In this document: one piece after another, positions 17,470-26,454 of the stretch
Layout of the letters: every line of letters starts with the position of its first letter
How positions within the stretch are numbered: the stretch's first letter is position 1
Source of the DNA: CAVZMI01 sp050011775
GTDB lineage: Bacteria > Bacteroidota > Ignavibacteria > UBA10030 > CAVZMI01
Length of the DNA: 64,000 nt
NCBI GenBank assembly: GCA_050011775.1
Contig: JBEKIL010000009.1
Location: 97,305-161,304 of the forward strand
Direction: 5' to 3'
Made by a program: the position numbers and the translations under genes
The notes under the pieces: generated by a model
What the model was told of the DNA's origin: nothing
The model's database searches: none
What the model saw: only the letters and a program-made list of their open reading frames with translations

Positions 17470-18227
17470 ACGTCAATCCGGAGAGTATAGTGATCGGAGT
17501 GACGGACTGCGGTGCAAAGTTCGAGAACTATACACGCTGGCTTGAAACATCGACCCGGCAAATGCAGATCATAAAGCTTTCCGCGGCATTGCACAATTAC
17601 GGTGAAGTGGATCGATGTGATGGGGTGTTGCTGACCGGCGGCGGTGATATTCATCCAAAGTTTTTTGGTAAACCGGATGCTGTTGAAGAACTCGATCCGA
17701 AGGAAGTTGATGAATACCGGGACGAGTTTGAGCTCAAGATCATAGAACGGTTAGTCAGGCGGGATATTCCGCTGCTCGGTATTTGCCGGGGGTTGCAGGT
17801 TGTCAACATACATCATGGTGGAGATATTATTCTCGATCTGATGAAATTCGGGAAGAAGGAACACGGGATAATCAATGATTCGGGCGACCCGTCTCAACTG
17901 AGTAATGGGGAGCAGGTGGAAAGTAGGGATCGGATGCATCGGATCGTCGTAGAACCCGGTTCACGGTTACAGGCCTGTGTCCGGGCAACACAGGGAGTTG
18001 TCAATAGCTCACATCATCAAGCAGTCGGCCGTGTGGGCAAAGAGCTTCGCAGCACGGCATGGTCCAACGATGGTGTGATCGAAGCGCTGGAATCAGCAGT
18101 GGAACGCGAAAATTTTTTGCTGCTTGTTCAATGGCATCCTGAGCGTCTGGCGGTGGAGAATACATTCTCGATGGGTGTGCGTGATGGGTTTCTGGATGCC
18201 GCCCGGCAGTATGCACTGGCGCATTGA
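17466..18227 (+). CDS. Gamma-glutamyl-gamma-aminobutyrate hydrolase family (peptidase C26, PuuD-like)
   Basis: Class I glutamine-amidotransferase-like hydrolase of 253 residues. The catalytic triad can be read directly: C107 in LLGICRGLQ, H224 and E226 in LVQWHPERL; the oxyanion region LLTGGGDIHPKFFG (55-68) is typical of PuuD and related C26 peptidases. Such enzymes hydrolyse gamma-glutamyl amides in putrescine degradation. No other polyamine gene lies nearby, so a different gamma-glutamyl substrate is possible. The 4-bp overlap with lpxK indicates co-translation, but the functional link to lipid A is unclear. Confidence 0.85.
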   Translation: MNVNPESIVIGVTDCGAKFENYTRWLETSTRQMQIIKLSAALHNYGEVDRCDGVLLTGGGDIHPKFFGKPDAVEELDPKEVDEYRDEFELKIIERLVRRDIPLLGICRGLQVVNIHHGGDIILDLMKFGKKEHGIINDSGDPSQLSNGEQVESRDRMHRIVVEPGSRLQACVRATQGVVNSSHHQAVGRVGKELRSTAWSNDGVIEALESAVERENFLLLVQWHPERLAVENTFSMGVRDGFLDAARQYALAH

Positions 18228-18303
18228 CAGATCAAGTTTAGTAATTCATTGATGAAGAAAAAAATAAAGCACGTCTTACTGATTTAAGGAAGGATTTGAA
18301 AAC

Positions 18304-21084
18304 ATGGCACATAAGTATGTTTACTTTTTTGGAGGGAAGAAGGCGGAAGGTAAAGCGGTTATGAAGAATCTACTCGGAGGAAAAGGTGCAAACCTTGCCG
18401 AGATGGTGAATATCGGTCTCCCCGTCCCGCCGGGATTTACAATGACGACCGAAGTATGCACATACTACTACTCGAATAAGAGATCATATCCGAAGTCTTT
18501 ACAGAAGGATGTTGTTGCGGCTTTGAAGAAAGTCGAAAAGGAAATGGGGGCGAAATTTGGCGACCCGAAGAACCCGCTTCTCGTCTCCGTTCGTTCTGGC
18601 GCACGTGCTTCAATGCCCGGCATGATGGATACTATTCTGAACCTCGGTTTGAACGATCGAACGGTCGAAGGATTGATTGAGAAAACCGGGAATCCGCGTT
18701 TTGCTTATGATTCATATCGCCGTTTCGTATCGATGTACGGTGATGTCGTTCTGGGTTTGAAACCGCAGCATAAAGATGAAATCGATCCGTTCGAAGAAAT
18801 TCTTGAAGCAAAGAAAAATGCCCGCGGCATCAAACTCGATACCGAATTTACGGCTGACGATCTTAAAGAGCTCGTTGCAGAATTTAAAAAGGCGATCAAG
18901 GAACGTACCGGACATGATTTCCCTGAAAATCCGATGAAACAGTTGTGGGGAGCTGTCGGTGCGGTTTTTGGGTCGTGGATGAACGAACGTGCCGTCGCAT
19001 ATCGGAAAATGTACGATATCCCGGCGTCATGGGGTACGGCCGTCAATGTGCAGTCGATGGTATTCGGTAACATGGGTGACGACTCCGGGACAGGTGTAGC
19101 ATTCACACGCGATGCTTCAACTGGCGAGAATGTTTTCTATGGCGAATTTTTGATGAACGCACAGGGTGAAGACGTCGTGGCCGGAATACGAACGCCTCTG
19201 CCGATTGCGAAACTGGCTGTTGAAAATCCAAAGATCTATGATCAACTTGAAAAAATCCGTCAGGCTCTTGAAAAGCATTATAAGGACATGATGGATATAG
19301 AATTTACAATTCAGCAGGGAAAATTGTACATGCTTCAATGCCGTGTCGGCAAACGAACGGCATTTGCAGCAATCAAGATTGCGGTCGACATGGTTGGCGA
19401 TAAACTCATCGACGATAAAGAGGCTCTTCGTCGAATCGAACCAGATCAATTGAATCAGCTCCTCCGTCCTGTTTTCGATCAGAAGCAGAAAGAAGAGGCA
19501 ATAAACTCCGGTCGTCTGATCGCTGTAGGATTGAACGCCGGTCCGGGTGCTGCATACGGCCGCGTTGTGTTCAATGCGCCCGACGCCGAAGAATGGAAAT
19601 CGCGCGGTGAGAAAGTAATCCTCGTCCGTATCGAAACTTCACCCGAAGATATCAAAGGAATGAATGCAGCCGAAGGTATTCTCACCGCACGCGGCGGTAT
19701 GACGTCGCATGCCGCACTCGTTGCACGTCAAATGGGAAAAGTATGCGTTGCAGGCTGTTCAGTTCTCGAGATCGATTATTCGAAACATATTATGAAAATC
19801 GCCGGCCGCAAGGAAGCTGTGAAAGAAGGCGATTATATTTCATTGGATGGCTCGAAGGGCGAAGTAATCCTCGGTCAGGTACAAACGAAGAATTCGGAGG
19901 TAATCCAGGTTCTCATTGAAAAATCGTTGATACCCGCTCAGGCTTCTATCTATCAGCAGTATGCAAAAATCATGTCGTGGGCCGACAAATATCGTAAGCT
20001 CAAAATTCGTACGAATGCCGATCAGCCCGATCAAGCGGCCAATGCCGTTGCGTTCGGCGCCGAGGGTATCGGCCTCTGCCGCACGGAGCATATGTTCTTC
20101 GGTGAGGGTAAGATTGAACCGATGCGCGAGATGATTCTCGCGGATACGCCCGAGCAGCGCAAAACCGCGCTTGCCAAATTATTGCCGCTGCAGCGTGTGG
20201 ATTTCGAGGGAATTTTTGAGGTAATGGACGGGCGTCCGGTTACAATCCGCACTATCGATCCGCCATTGCATGAATTTGTCCCACATGAAGAGAAAGCACA
20301 GCGTGAACTCGCATTGCAGATGAATGTTCCGTATGAGAAAGTACACCAGCGTGTTGAGGAATTGCACGAGTTTAACCCGATGCTTGGTTTCCGCGGATGC
20401 CGTCTTGGTATCATTTATCCGGAGATCACAGAAATGCAGGCTCGCGCCATCTTCGAAGCCTCGGCAAATGTCATTGCACGCGGTAAAAAGGTGGAACCCG
20501 AGGTGATGATTCCGCTTGTCGGCAATGTGAAGGAATTAAAGAATCAGGAACTGATTGTCCGGCGCGTTGCAGCAGAAGTGATGGCTGAGAAGAAGGTCAA
20601 GTTCAAATACCTTGTCGGAACAATGATCGAAATTCCGCGTGGTGCACTGACTGCCGATGAAATTGCGGGTGTTGCGGAATTTTTCAGTTTCGGTACAAAC
20701 GATTTAACACAGACTACTCTCGGTGTGAGCCGTGATGATGCGGCACGATTTCTTATTCCATACGTGGGAATGGAAATCTATGCGAAGGATCCGTTTGATT
20801 CACTCGATACCGTCGGTGTCGGTCAGTTAATGGAGATCGCCTTGAAGAAAGGACGTTCTGTTCGTCCGGATCTTAAGGTCGGTATTTGCGGCGAACATGG
20901 AGGTGATCCGGCGAGTATTGAATTCTGTCATAAAATAAAACAGAATTATGTAAGCTGCTCGCCGTTCCGTGTACCCATTGCGCGCCTGGCAGCCGCTCGC
21001 GCTGCCTTGAAAGATATTACACCGGTGAAAAAAATGAAGAAGGCAGTGGTGCGCAGACAAGTGAAAAAGGCACGGAGAAAATAA
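18304..21084 (+). CDS. ppdK: Pyruvate, phosphate dikinase
   Basis: Converts pyruvate, ATP and phosphate to PEP, AMP and pyrophosphate (reversible), linking glycolysis and gluconeogenesis. It has the full three-domain order: an N-terminal ATP-grasp domain (LLGGKGANLAEM, SVRSGARASMPGMMDT), the phosphohistidine swivel with H469 in GGMTSHAALVARQMGK, and a C-terminal PEP-binding TIM barrel with FGTNDLTQTTLG and the catalytic C862 in GICGEHGGDP. Length 926 is slightly longer than the common 870-890, with a lysine/arginine-rich tail (KKMKKAVVRRQVKKARRK) that may be disordered. AAGGAAGGA precedes the ATG by about 9 bp. It begins 76 bp after the C26 peptidase gene and may have its own promoter. Confidence 0.97.
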   Translation: MAHKYVYFFGGKKAEGKAVMKNLLGGKGANLAEMVNIGLPVPPGFTMTTEVCTYYYSNKRSYPKSLQKDVVAALKKVEKEMGAKFGDPKNPLLVSVRSGARASMPGMMDTILNLGLNDRTVEGLIEKTGNPRFAYDSYRRFVSMYGDVVLGLKPQHKDEIDPFEEILEAKKNARGIKLDTEFTADDLKELVAEFKKAIKERTGHDFPENPMKQLWGAVGAVFGSWMNERAVAYRKMYDIPASWGTAVNVQSMVFGNMGDDSGTGVAFTRDASTGENVFYGEFLMNAQGEDVVAGIRTPLPIAKLAVENPKIYDQLEKIRQALEKHYKDMMDIEFTIQQGKLYMLQCRVGKRTAFAAIKIAVDMVGDKLIDDKEALRRIEPDQLNQLLRPVFDQKQKEEAINSGRLIAVGLNAGPGAAYGRVVFNAPDAEEWKSRGEKVILVRIETSPEDIKGMNAAEGILTARGGMTSHAALVARQMGKVCVAGCSVLEIDYSKHIMKIAGRKEAVKEGDYISLDGSKGEVILGQVQTKNSEVIQVLIEKSLIPAQASIYQQYAKIMSWADKYRKLKIRTNADQPDQAANAVAFGAEGIGLCRTEHMFFGEGKIEPMREMILADTPEQRKTALAKLLPLQRVDFEGIFEVMDGRPVTIRTIDPPLHEFVPHEEKAQRELALQMNVPYEKVHQRVEELHEFNPMLGFRGCRLGIIYPEITEMQARAIFEASANVIARGKKVEPEVMIPLVGNVKELKNQELIVRRVAAEVMAEKKVKFKYLVGTMIEIPRGALTADEIAGVAEFFSFGTNDLTQTTLGVSRDDAARFLIPYVGMEIYAKDPFDSLDTVGVGQLMEIALKKGRSVRPDLKVGICGEHGGDPASIEFCHKIKQNYVSCSPFRVPIARLAAARAALKDITPVKKMKKAVVRRQVKKARRK

Positions 21085-21122
21085 GATAAGATGTACATTG
21101 TACAAAACAGGAGAGTATCTCC

Positions 21123-22160
21123 ATGAAGCTTTCGGATTTTAAATACCCATTGCCACGGAATCTCATCGCTAAGTATCCGGCAAACCCGCGGGATCACTCA
21201 CGATTGATGGTTCTGAACAGGGCGGATGAGTCGATTACCGAGCTTCGATTTCATGAAATCACCAGATATTTTAAGAAGGGGGATTGTCTGGTGGTCAATG
21301 AAACCCGGGTGTTCCCTGCCCGTCTTTTTGGCAGGAAAGAAAAAACGAATGCAAAGATTGAAGTGTTTCTTCTGCGTGAACTTAATATCGAAGAAAGTAT
21401 CTGGGATGTGATCGTTGATCCTGCCCGAAAAGTTCGAATCGGCAATAAAATATTTTTTGATAACGGGAGACTCTGGTGCGAAGTGATCGACAATACTACG
21501 TCGCGGGGACGAACCGTACGGTTTAATTATAAAGGCGATTTTTTTAGATTGATCGATCGGATCGGACAAACGCCGTTGCCTTATTACATCAGGCGCGAGC
21601 CGACCGAGAAAGATAAAGAAACCTACCAGACCGTATTTGCCCGCGTTGTCGGTGCGGTTGCCGCCCCGACAGCCGGACTCCATTTTACCAAACGACTGTT
21701 GAATCAGTTGAAGAAAAAAGATGCTCGTGTCGTCCCGCTGATTCTCCATGTCGGACTAGGGACGTTCCGAAATGTCGAGGTGGAAGATCTAACAAAGCAT
21801 AAAATGGATTCCGAGTACTATGAAATATCCCCAGAGACATCCACCATCATAAACAGGACAATCGATAATAAAGGGACAGTCTACGTGGTAGGAACAAGTT
21901 GTGTTCGTGCCCTTGAATCGAGCGTTACCAGCGATGGTCATGTAAAACCGACAAGAGGCTGGACCGACAAGTTCATCTATCCACCGTATGATTTCAAAAT
22001 TGTCGACCGCCTGATCACGAATTTTCATATGCCGGAATCGACCCTGCTTATGCTGGTGAGTGCATTTGCAAATCGTGATTTCGTTGTAAAGGCATACAAA
22101 ATTGCCGTGAAAAAAGGATATAGATTTTATAGTTATGGCGATGCAATGATGGTTCTCTAA
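21123..22160 (+). CDS. queA: S-adenosylmethionine:tRNA ribosyltransferase-isomerase
   Basis: Transfers and isomerises the ribosyl part of S-adenosylmethionine onto 7-aminomethyl-7-deazaguanine in tRNA, the penultimate step of queuosine synthesis. Typical stretches are the N-terminal YPLPRNLIAKYPANPRDHSR, GRKEK, TPLPYYI, VAAPTAGLHFT, HVGLGTFRNVEVEDL and MPESTLLMLVSAFA near the end. Length 345 is normal. GGAG lies 9 bp before the ATG. It is the first gene of a tight run with ispD, plsY and gpsA. Confidence 0.96.
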   Translation: MKLSDFKYPLPRNLIAKYPANPRDHSRLMVLNRADESITELRFHEITRYFKKGDCLVVNETRVFPARLFGRKEKTNAKIEVFLLRELNIEESIWDVIVDPARKVRIGNKIFFDNGRLWCEVIDNTTSRGRTVRFNYKGDFFRLIDRIGQTPLPYYIRREPTEKDKETYQTVFARVVGAVAAPTAGLHFTKRLLNQLKKKDARVVPLILHVGLGTFRNVEVEDLTKHKMDSEYYEISPETSTIINRTIDNKGTVYVVGTSCVRALESSVTSDGHVKPTRGWTDKFIYPPYDFKIVDRLITNFHMPESTLLMLVSAFANRDFVVKAYKIAVKKGYRFYSYGDAMMVL

Positions 22161-22164
22161 TATA

Positions 22165-22875
22165 ATGAAAAATATATCTGTCATTATCCCCGCCGCCGGG
22201 GCGGGGAAACGAATGGGTGGGAACGTTAACAAACAATTTATGCTGCTTGCTGGCGTTCCCATTCTTGTCCATACGCTTCGTGTGTTTCAGGAATGCGAAA
22301 GGGTGCGGCATATTGTTGTCGTGACTTCTCTGACCTCCATTGCTAGTGTGAAGGAATATGTTCAACAATGGAATATTTTAAAAGTCAAAGATGTGATCCC
22401 TGGAGGCGTACATCGGCAGGACTCGGTGTTTAACGGACTGCAGGCGCTTTCTCATTTGTCAGACGATATCGTGATGATTCACGATGCTGTTCGTCCTTTT
22501 ATACGCCAGAGTGAAATCCTTGCGGTTGCTGAGGGTGCTGAAAAATACGGTGCTGCCGTCATAGGTGTCCAACCGAACGATACAATCAAAATTTCGGGTG
22601 ATGGAATATTTTATGATGCGACATTGGATCGTGCAGCCATCTGGGCGGTTCAGACTCCACAGGCGTTTCAATGGGAGGTATTTCTTGAGGCGGCTGTAAA
22701 AGCACACAACGATTCATTCTATGGCACCGACGATGCGCAACTTGTAGAGCGGCTGGGAGCGAAGGTAAAGATTATCCCCGGATGTTCCGATAATATTAAA
22801 ATAACAACACCGGATGATCTTGAACTGGCAGAGCGCTTATTTTTACGTCGAAAACAGGAGAATTTACAGCGATAG
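22165..22875 (+). CDS. ispD: 2-C-methyl-D-erythritol 4-phosphate cytidylyltransferase
   Basis: Third enzyme of the non-mevalonate (MEP) isoprenoid pathway; it forms CDP-ME from MEP and CTP. The CTP-binding loop IIPAAGAGKRMGG (7-19) is intact, followed by VPGG-type substrate residues (VIPGGVHRQDSV), the metal-binding region IHDAVRPF, and TPQAFQWEV and TDDAQLVE near the C-terminus. The 236-residue length fits a monofunctional enzyme with no IspF fusion. It begins 4 bp after queA with no obvious ribosome site, so translation is probably coupled. It implies isoprenoid supply by the MEP route. Confidence 0.95.
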   Translation: MKNISVIIPAAGAGKRMGGNVNKQFMLLAGVPILVHTLRVFQECERVRHIVVVTSLTSIASVKEYVQQWNILKVKDVIPGGVHRQDSVFNGLQALSHLSDDIVMIHDAVRPFIRQSEILAVAEGAEKYGAAVIGVQPNDTIKISGDGIFYDATLDRAAIWAVQTPQAFQWEVFLEAAVKAHNDSFYGTDDAQLVERLGAKVKIIPGCSDNIKITTPDDLELAERLFLRRKQENLQR

Positions 22876-22962
22876 CGTAGGGAAAAAGACCTTGATTTTT
22901 TCTTTTGGTCTCTCTATCTTTATTAATAATATTACTCAGATGGCATATTCGAAGAGGATGTA

Positions 22963-23655
22963 ATGCTCGCGCTTGGTATGATGATTGTGTTGAGTTATAT
23001 GGTTGGATCGATTCCAACCAGCATAATTGTAAGTAAAATTAAGAGCGGCATTGACATTAGAAAGTTCGGGAGCGGTAATGCAGGGGGAACCAATATTATT
23101 CGTGTCTTCGGTTGGAAAACCGGCATTCTCGTCATCCTATTCGATATCCTTAAAGGTTTTATTGCTACCAGTATTATCGCACGATTGTATTTTGATTCAG
23201 CACTCCCCTTCAATAATAGAACACCGTTCGAAGATTTTACAGTACTGCAAATTATTGCGGGTTCAGCCGCCGTTTTAGGACATATCTGGACTGCCTTTGC
23301 AGGATTCAAGGGCGGTAAAGGGATTGCCACAGCGGGCGGTATGATGATTGGCATCGCACCCATTGAAGTATTGGTCTCACTAATCATTTTCACGATCGTA
23401 TTCGTCGCATCACGCTACGTCTCTCTCGGCTCACTATCTGCTGCAGTCGCATTCCCGCTTACCATGGTGGTGCGGGTAAATATTTTCAACGTCGAAATTG
23501 CGGGATATCATACACTCATCGTTTTTATCATCGGTATTTCACTTCTCGTCATCTTTACACACCGTGCCAATATCAAGAGACTGGTCGAAGGAACCGAAAG
23601 TAGACTCACGCATTTCCGTAATTCTTACAAAAAAGGAAACCGAATATCATCCTGA
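22963..23655 (+). CDS. plsY: Acyl-phosphate:glycerol-3-phosphate acyltransferase
   Basis: Integral membrane enzyme that makes lysophosphatidic acid from acyl phosphate and glycerol 3-phosphate, starting phospholipid synthesis. Conserved motifs are visible: GSIPTS (15-20), FGSGNAGGTNIIR (35-47), H107 in LGHIWT, and FKGGKGIATAGG (115-126). There are five or more transmembrane spans. At 230 residues it is slightly longer than average because of a basic cytoplasmic tail. AGAGGA precedes the ATG. It is followed 45 bp later by gpsA, which supplies its substrate, a common pairing. Confidence 0.95.
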   Translation: MLALGMMIVLSYMVGSIPTSIIVSKIKSGIDIRKFGSGNAGGTNIIRVFGWKTGILVILFDILKGFIATSIIARLYFDSALPFNNRTPFEDFTVLQIIAGSAAVLGHIWTAFAGFKGGKGIATAGGMMIGIAPIEVLVSLIIFTIVFVASRYVSLGSLSAAVAFPLTMVVRVNIFNVEIAGYHTLIVFIIGISLLVIFTHRANIKRLVEGTESRLTHFRNSYKKGNRISS

Positions 23656-23700
23656 TCCATGTCGGACGGTGGAGAAGGTATTTCATAAAGTGAATTTCGT

Positions 23701-24705
23701 ATGAATGTTGCGGTAATTGGAGCAGGAAGTTGGGGGACTGCCCTTTCGGTTCTCCTCTGGAAAAACGGTCATACCGTGCGATTATGGACTTACTCCCAGG
23801 AATATGCAGATGAGATTACAAATCATCACGAAAATTTATCATTCCTGCCGGGAATAAAAATTCCTGAAGAGATTTTGGTGACAACGGATTTTGTCGAGGC
23901 GGCAGCCAATAAAGATATGGTCGTCTTTGCCGTTCCGACTCAATTTCTTCGTTCCGTCGCCACTCAGGCAGCTGGTATTGATTTTTCAAAGACGCTGATT
24001 GTCCACGTAGCCAAAGGGATCGAACATCACTCTTTAAAAACCATGTCCGAGGTTCTTATCGAAGTGATACCGACAGCCGCACCGAATCGGGTTGCGACGC
24101 TGTCAGGTCCCAGTCATGCTGAAGAAGTGAGCAGGAATATTCCCACTGCTGTCGTTGCGGCAGCCACCAATGGTCAGGTTGCGAAATCGATTCAACAATT
24201 TTTTATGAACCGAACATTTCGCGTCTATACCAATACAGATCTTCGGGGTGTGGAACTTGGCGGAGCGCTGAAAAATGTCATTGCTATTGCCGCCGGTATT
24301 TCAGATGGAGCGGGTTACGGTGACAACACAAAAGCTGCCCTCATGACACGCGGAATTGCAGAGATAACGCGGTTGGGCGTCGCAATGGGAGCAAATCCTC
24401 ATACGTTTTCGGGACTGAGCGGTGTGGGCGATCTGTTTGTAACATGCATGAGCAGGCACAGCCGAAACCGCTTTGTAGGGGAGCAAATTGGCAAAGGACG
24501 GCGGCTGGATGACGTATTGAAAGAAATGGTAATGATTGCCGAAGGTGTCGAAACTGCGCGTTCAACCACCGAGTTATCACAGAAGTATAAAGTGGGAATG
24601 CCTATTTTTTTTGAAGTCCATAAGATGTTGTTCGAAGGGAAAAATCCTCATGTCGCGGTAGAAGAACTGATGACCCGGGATGCGAAGGAAGAACTTGAAC
24701 ATTAG
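23701..24705 (+). CDS. gpsA: NAD(P)H-dependent glycerol-3-phosphate dehydrogenase
   Basis: Reduces dihydroxyacetone phosphate to sn-glycerol 3-phosphate for phospholipid synthesis. The Rossmann motif GAGSWGTA (7-14) is at the N-terminus, the second domain carries VAKGIEH and SGPSHAEEV, and the substrate-binding ELGGALKNVIAIAAGISDG lies near residue 183; GLSGVGDLFVTCMSRHSRN follows. Length 334 is standard. It works directly with plsY upstream and uses the triose phosphate pool that tpiA feeds. Confidence 0.97.
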   Translation: MNVAVIGAGSWGTALSVLLWKNGHTVRLWTYSQEYADEITNHHENLSFLPGIKIPEEILVTTDFVEAAANKDMVVFAVPTQFLRSVATQAAGIDFSKTLIVHVAKGIEHHSLKTMSEVLIEVIPTAAPNRVATLSGPSHAEEVSRNIPTAVVAAATNGQVAKSIQQFFMNRTFRVYTNTDLRGVELGGALKNVIAIAAGISDGAGYGDNTKAALMTRGIAEITRLGVAMGANPHTFSGLSGVGDLFVTCMSRHSRNRFVGEQIGKGRRLDDVLKEMVMIAEGVETARSTTELSQKYKVGMPIFFEVHKMLFEGKNPHVAVEELMTRDAKEELEH

Positions 24706-24749
24706 TATTCACAGTACAATATTCATAAATAAAGGATAGGAGGATACGT

Positions 24750-25778
24750 ATGAATAATTCATTCAAACGCTTTCGATGGTTTGTTGTGCCGATGCTGATT
24801 ATTGCTCTTATGGTTGGCGGCTGTAAGAAATCATCATCGACGGGACCGGATACAGATATTCCTACATACCCGGTGACCGCAAAGGTTCTCGATCCGCAGG
24901 GATACCCTCTGGGCGGAGCGACACTGACGCTCTTAAATCCACCATTTGAAGATCCAAAATTCACGTCGCTGACGGACTCCACGGGAAAAGCCACGATTCA
25001 ATCTCCAGCCGGGCAGCAAACATTGATTGCAAAATTCGGGACTGTATTTGAGGGAACGCTGAACGTGACTGTTGCAGCCTCTTCGACTCCGACAATCGTG
25101 ACGACACCAATTCAAGTGCATCAGAATACTAGTTTAGGAAAAGTACTTGTCGTTCTGGCGAGCGCCGAAAAACTCGAAGATGTGTTGCATGCTATCGGCT
25201 ATACGACATTTGATTCAATAAGCGTCGATGCGTTGCGCGATTCGGCAGCCATTGATTCGACTAAGTTGTTGCAATATCTGAAACAATACAAGCTTGTCTT
25301 CTCTGATTGCAACGGCGGCGATGAGTATCAATATCCGCTTCTTGCTCGTGTCTATGGTCGCTATGTTACCGGCGGAGGAAAAATCTATGGTGGACATTAT
25401 AACTACTACATCCTGCAATTTATCTGGCCGCCATACTTCACCCACAGAGATTACCAGGGTGATGCCTTGACAGATACGTTGAAAATCGTCGATAATAACC
25501 TGCAGAAAGCCGTTGGCACGTTCCTCGATTGGACACAATCGGAGGATTCACGCCATCTTTCAGGTTATCAAAAATTTTCGGATCTACCACCAGCTCCGGT
25601 TTCGCATACCTATGGAGTAATCAAAGGGACCAATCCTGAGGTCGGTGTCATCGTGGAATGCTATCCGAACCCCAACCCTAACGGCGGTAAGTATCTCTGG
25701 ACTGATTACCATAACCAAGACATCCTGAACAATACCAAACTCCTGAAAATCGTAACATACTTTTTGAACGGAATGTAA
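24750..25778 (+). CDS. Putative lipoprotein with carboxypeptidase-regulatory-like domain
   Basis: Exported lipoprotein of 342 residues and unknown function. A signal peptide with a positively charged start (MNNSFKRFRW) and hydrophobic core ends in the lipobox MVGGC, with the acylated cysteine at residue 25, followed by a serine-rich linker (KKSSSTGPDTD). Residues about 37-110 (VTAKVLDPQGYPLGGATLTL...TDSTGKATIQSPAGQQTLIA) look like a CarboxypepD-regulatory/Ig-like repeat. The remaining ~220 residues are not recognised; they are rich in tyrosine and asparagine and contain a VLVVLAS...FSDCNGGDE region that could be a Rossmann-like segment, perhaps of the glutamine amidotransferase-like superfamily. 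AGGAGG precedes the ATG. A strong terminator closes the unit. Confidence 0.75.
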   Translation: MNNSFKRFRWFVVPMLIIALMVGGCKKSSSTGPDTDIPTYPVTAKVLDPQGYPLGGATLTLLNPPFEDPKFTSLTDSTGKATIQSPAGQQTLIAKFGTVFEGTLNVTVAASSTPTIVTTPIQVHQNTSLGKVLVVLASAEKLEDVLHAIGYTTFDSISVDALRDSAAIDSTKLLQYLKQYKLVFSDCNGGDEYQYPLLARVYGRYVTGGGKIYGGHYNYYILQFIWPPYFTHRDYQGDALTDTLKIVDNNLQKAVGTFLDWTQSEDSRHLSGYQKFSDLPPAPVSHTYGVIKGTNPEVGVIVECYPNPNPNGGKYLWTDYHNQDILNNTKLLKIVTYFLNGM

Positions 25779-25800
25779 AATATTTTACAAATCCGCTTCC

Positions 25801-25836
25801 AAAAGCCGGCATGCAAAGTATATGCCGGCTTTTTTA
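25801..25836 (+). terminator. Rho-independent terminator after the lipoprotein gene
   Basis: A 12-bp stem (AAAAGCCGGCAT, 25801-25812, pairing with ATGCCGGCTTTT, 25822-25833) with a 9-nt loop runs into a T-tract, 22 bp after the stop codon. It is a textbook intrinsic terminator and its A-rich left arm may also work on the other strand. Confidence 0.9.
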
Positions 25837-25886
25837 TATTGCCAAGAGTTTCAATTTTTTGTATATTAATAAACCTATTATCGATT

Positions 25887-25958
25887 GCTGAAGTAGCTCA
25901 GCGGTAGAGCAGCGGTTTCGTAAACCGCAGGTCGTGGGTTCAAATCCCACCTTCAGCT
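25887..25958 (+). tRNA. tRNA-Thr (anticodon CGT)
   Basis: A complete cloverleaf can be drawn: acceptor stem GCTGAAG/CTTCAGC, D-arm GCTC-AGCGGTA-GAGC, anticodon stem GCGGT/ACCGC around the loop TTCGTAA with anticodon CGT, variable AGGTC region, and T-arm GTGGG-TTCAAAT-CCCAC. The discriminator is T and CCA is not encoded. CGT reads ACG threonine codons. A broken tRNA-like copy begins inside its 3' end. Confidence 0.92.
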
Positions 25959-26038
25959 CAGCGGTAGAGCAGTCCCGTCCCGACGTAGTCGGGACGGGAT
26001 AAACCGCAGGTCGTCGGTCCAAATCCGACCGCCAGCTC
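25955..26038 (+). pseudogene. Broken tRNA with a palindrome replacing its anticodon arm
   Basis: It starts in the last bases of tRNA-Thr and repeats its D-arm (AGCTCAGCGGTAGAGCAG, 25955-25972). Instead of an anticodon it carries a perfect 12-bp palindrome with a 3-nt loop (25973-25999, core CCGACgtaGTCGG). It resumes with AAACCGCAGGTCGT and a T-arm GTCGG-TCCAAAT-CCGAC whose two altered bases are mutually compensated. The 3' strand CGCCAGC of an acceptor stem has no 5' partner. It looks like a second tRNA gene fused to the first through the shared AGCTCA sequence, then interrupted by a dispersed repeat. Confidence 0.7.
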
Positions 26039-26040
26039 AA

Positions 26041-26439
26041 TATATGAAGGGAAAATTGTCGGGATAATCCCGACGCAGTCGGGACGTCGGTCCTCCGCCG
26101 CGCATAATATCCGGGTTAGACGGAAAATCCAACACTTCGTCTATAGGAAATAAAGTCAAAAATCGAACGGAACTCACTCAGGGCGAAACCACTAACTGAA
26201 TAGGCGAGAAGAATAACGATTCGCTCACCCTCTTATACAGTACCATCCCAATGAATATCTGCCTATTCACATGTCTTATATTGTAATTCCAATATAAGAA
26301 AGAGTGGAAAAACCAGGCCTGCTGGAATCACCAGTAAAAGCTTTGCACAAAATCTCCGAATGAAAGCCCTTTTCCTGACTCGAAGAGATCTTGAAGTATA
26401 AGCGTTTCTTCTCTATATTTAAATTTATTAACGTCGTTT
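26041..26439. other. 400-bp gene-free region before gdhA with inverted repeats
   Basis: No credible gene is seen. Near 26056-26085 are further CCCGAC/GTCGGG palindromes related to the one inside the broken tRNA. At 26274-26299 a 10-bp inverted repeat, TCTTATATTG and CAATATAAGA, is separated by 6 bp; it could be an operator or a weak hairpin without a T-run. The 40 bp before gdhA are AT-rich and probably carry its promoter. Confidence 0.5.
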
Positions 26440-26454
26440 ATGGGAGATTTTCTT

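Noticed and set aside
25834..26040. Minus-strand 68-codon frame across the tRNA genes
   Set aside because: It is antisense to the tRNA-Thr and its broken copy.
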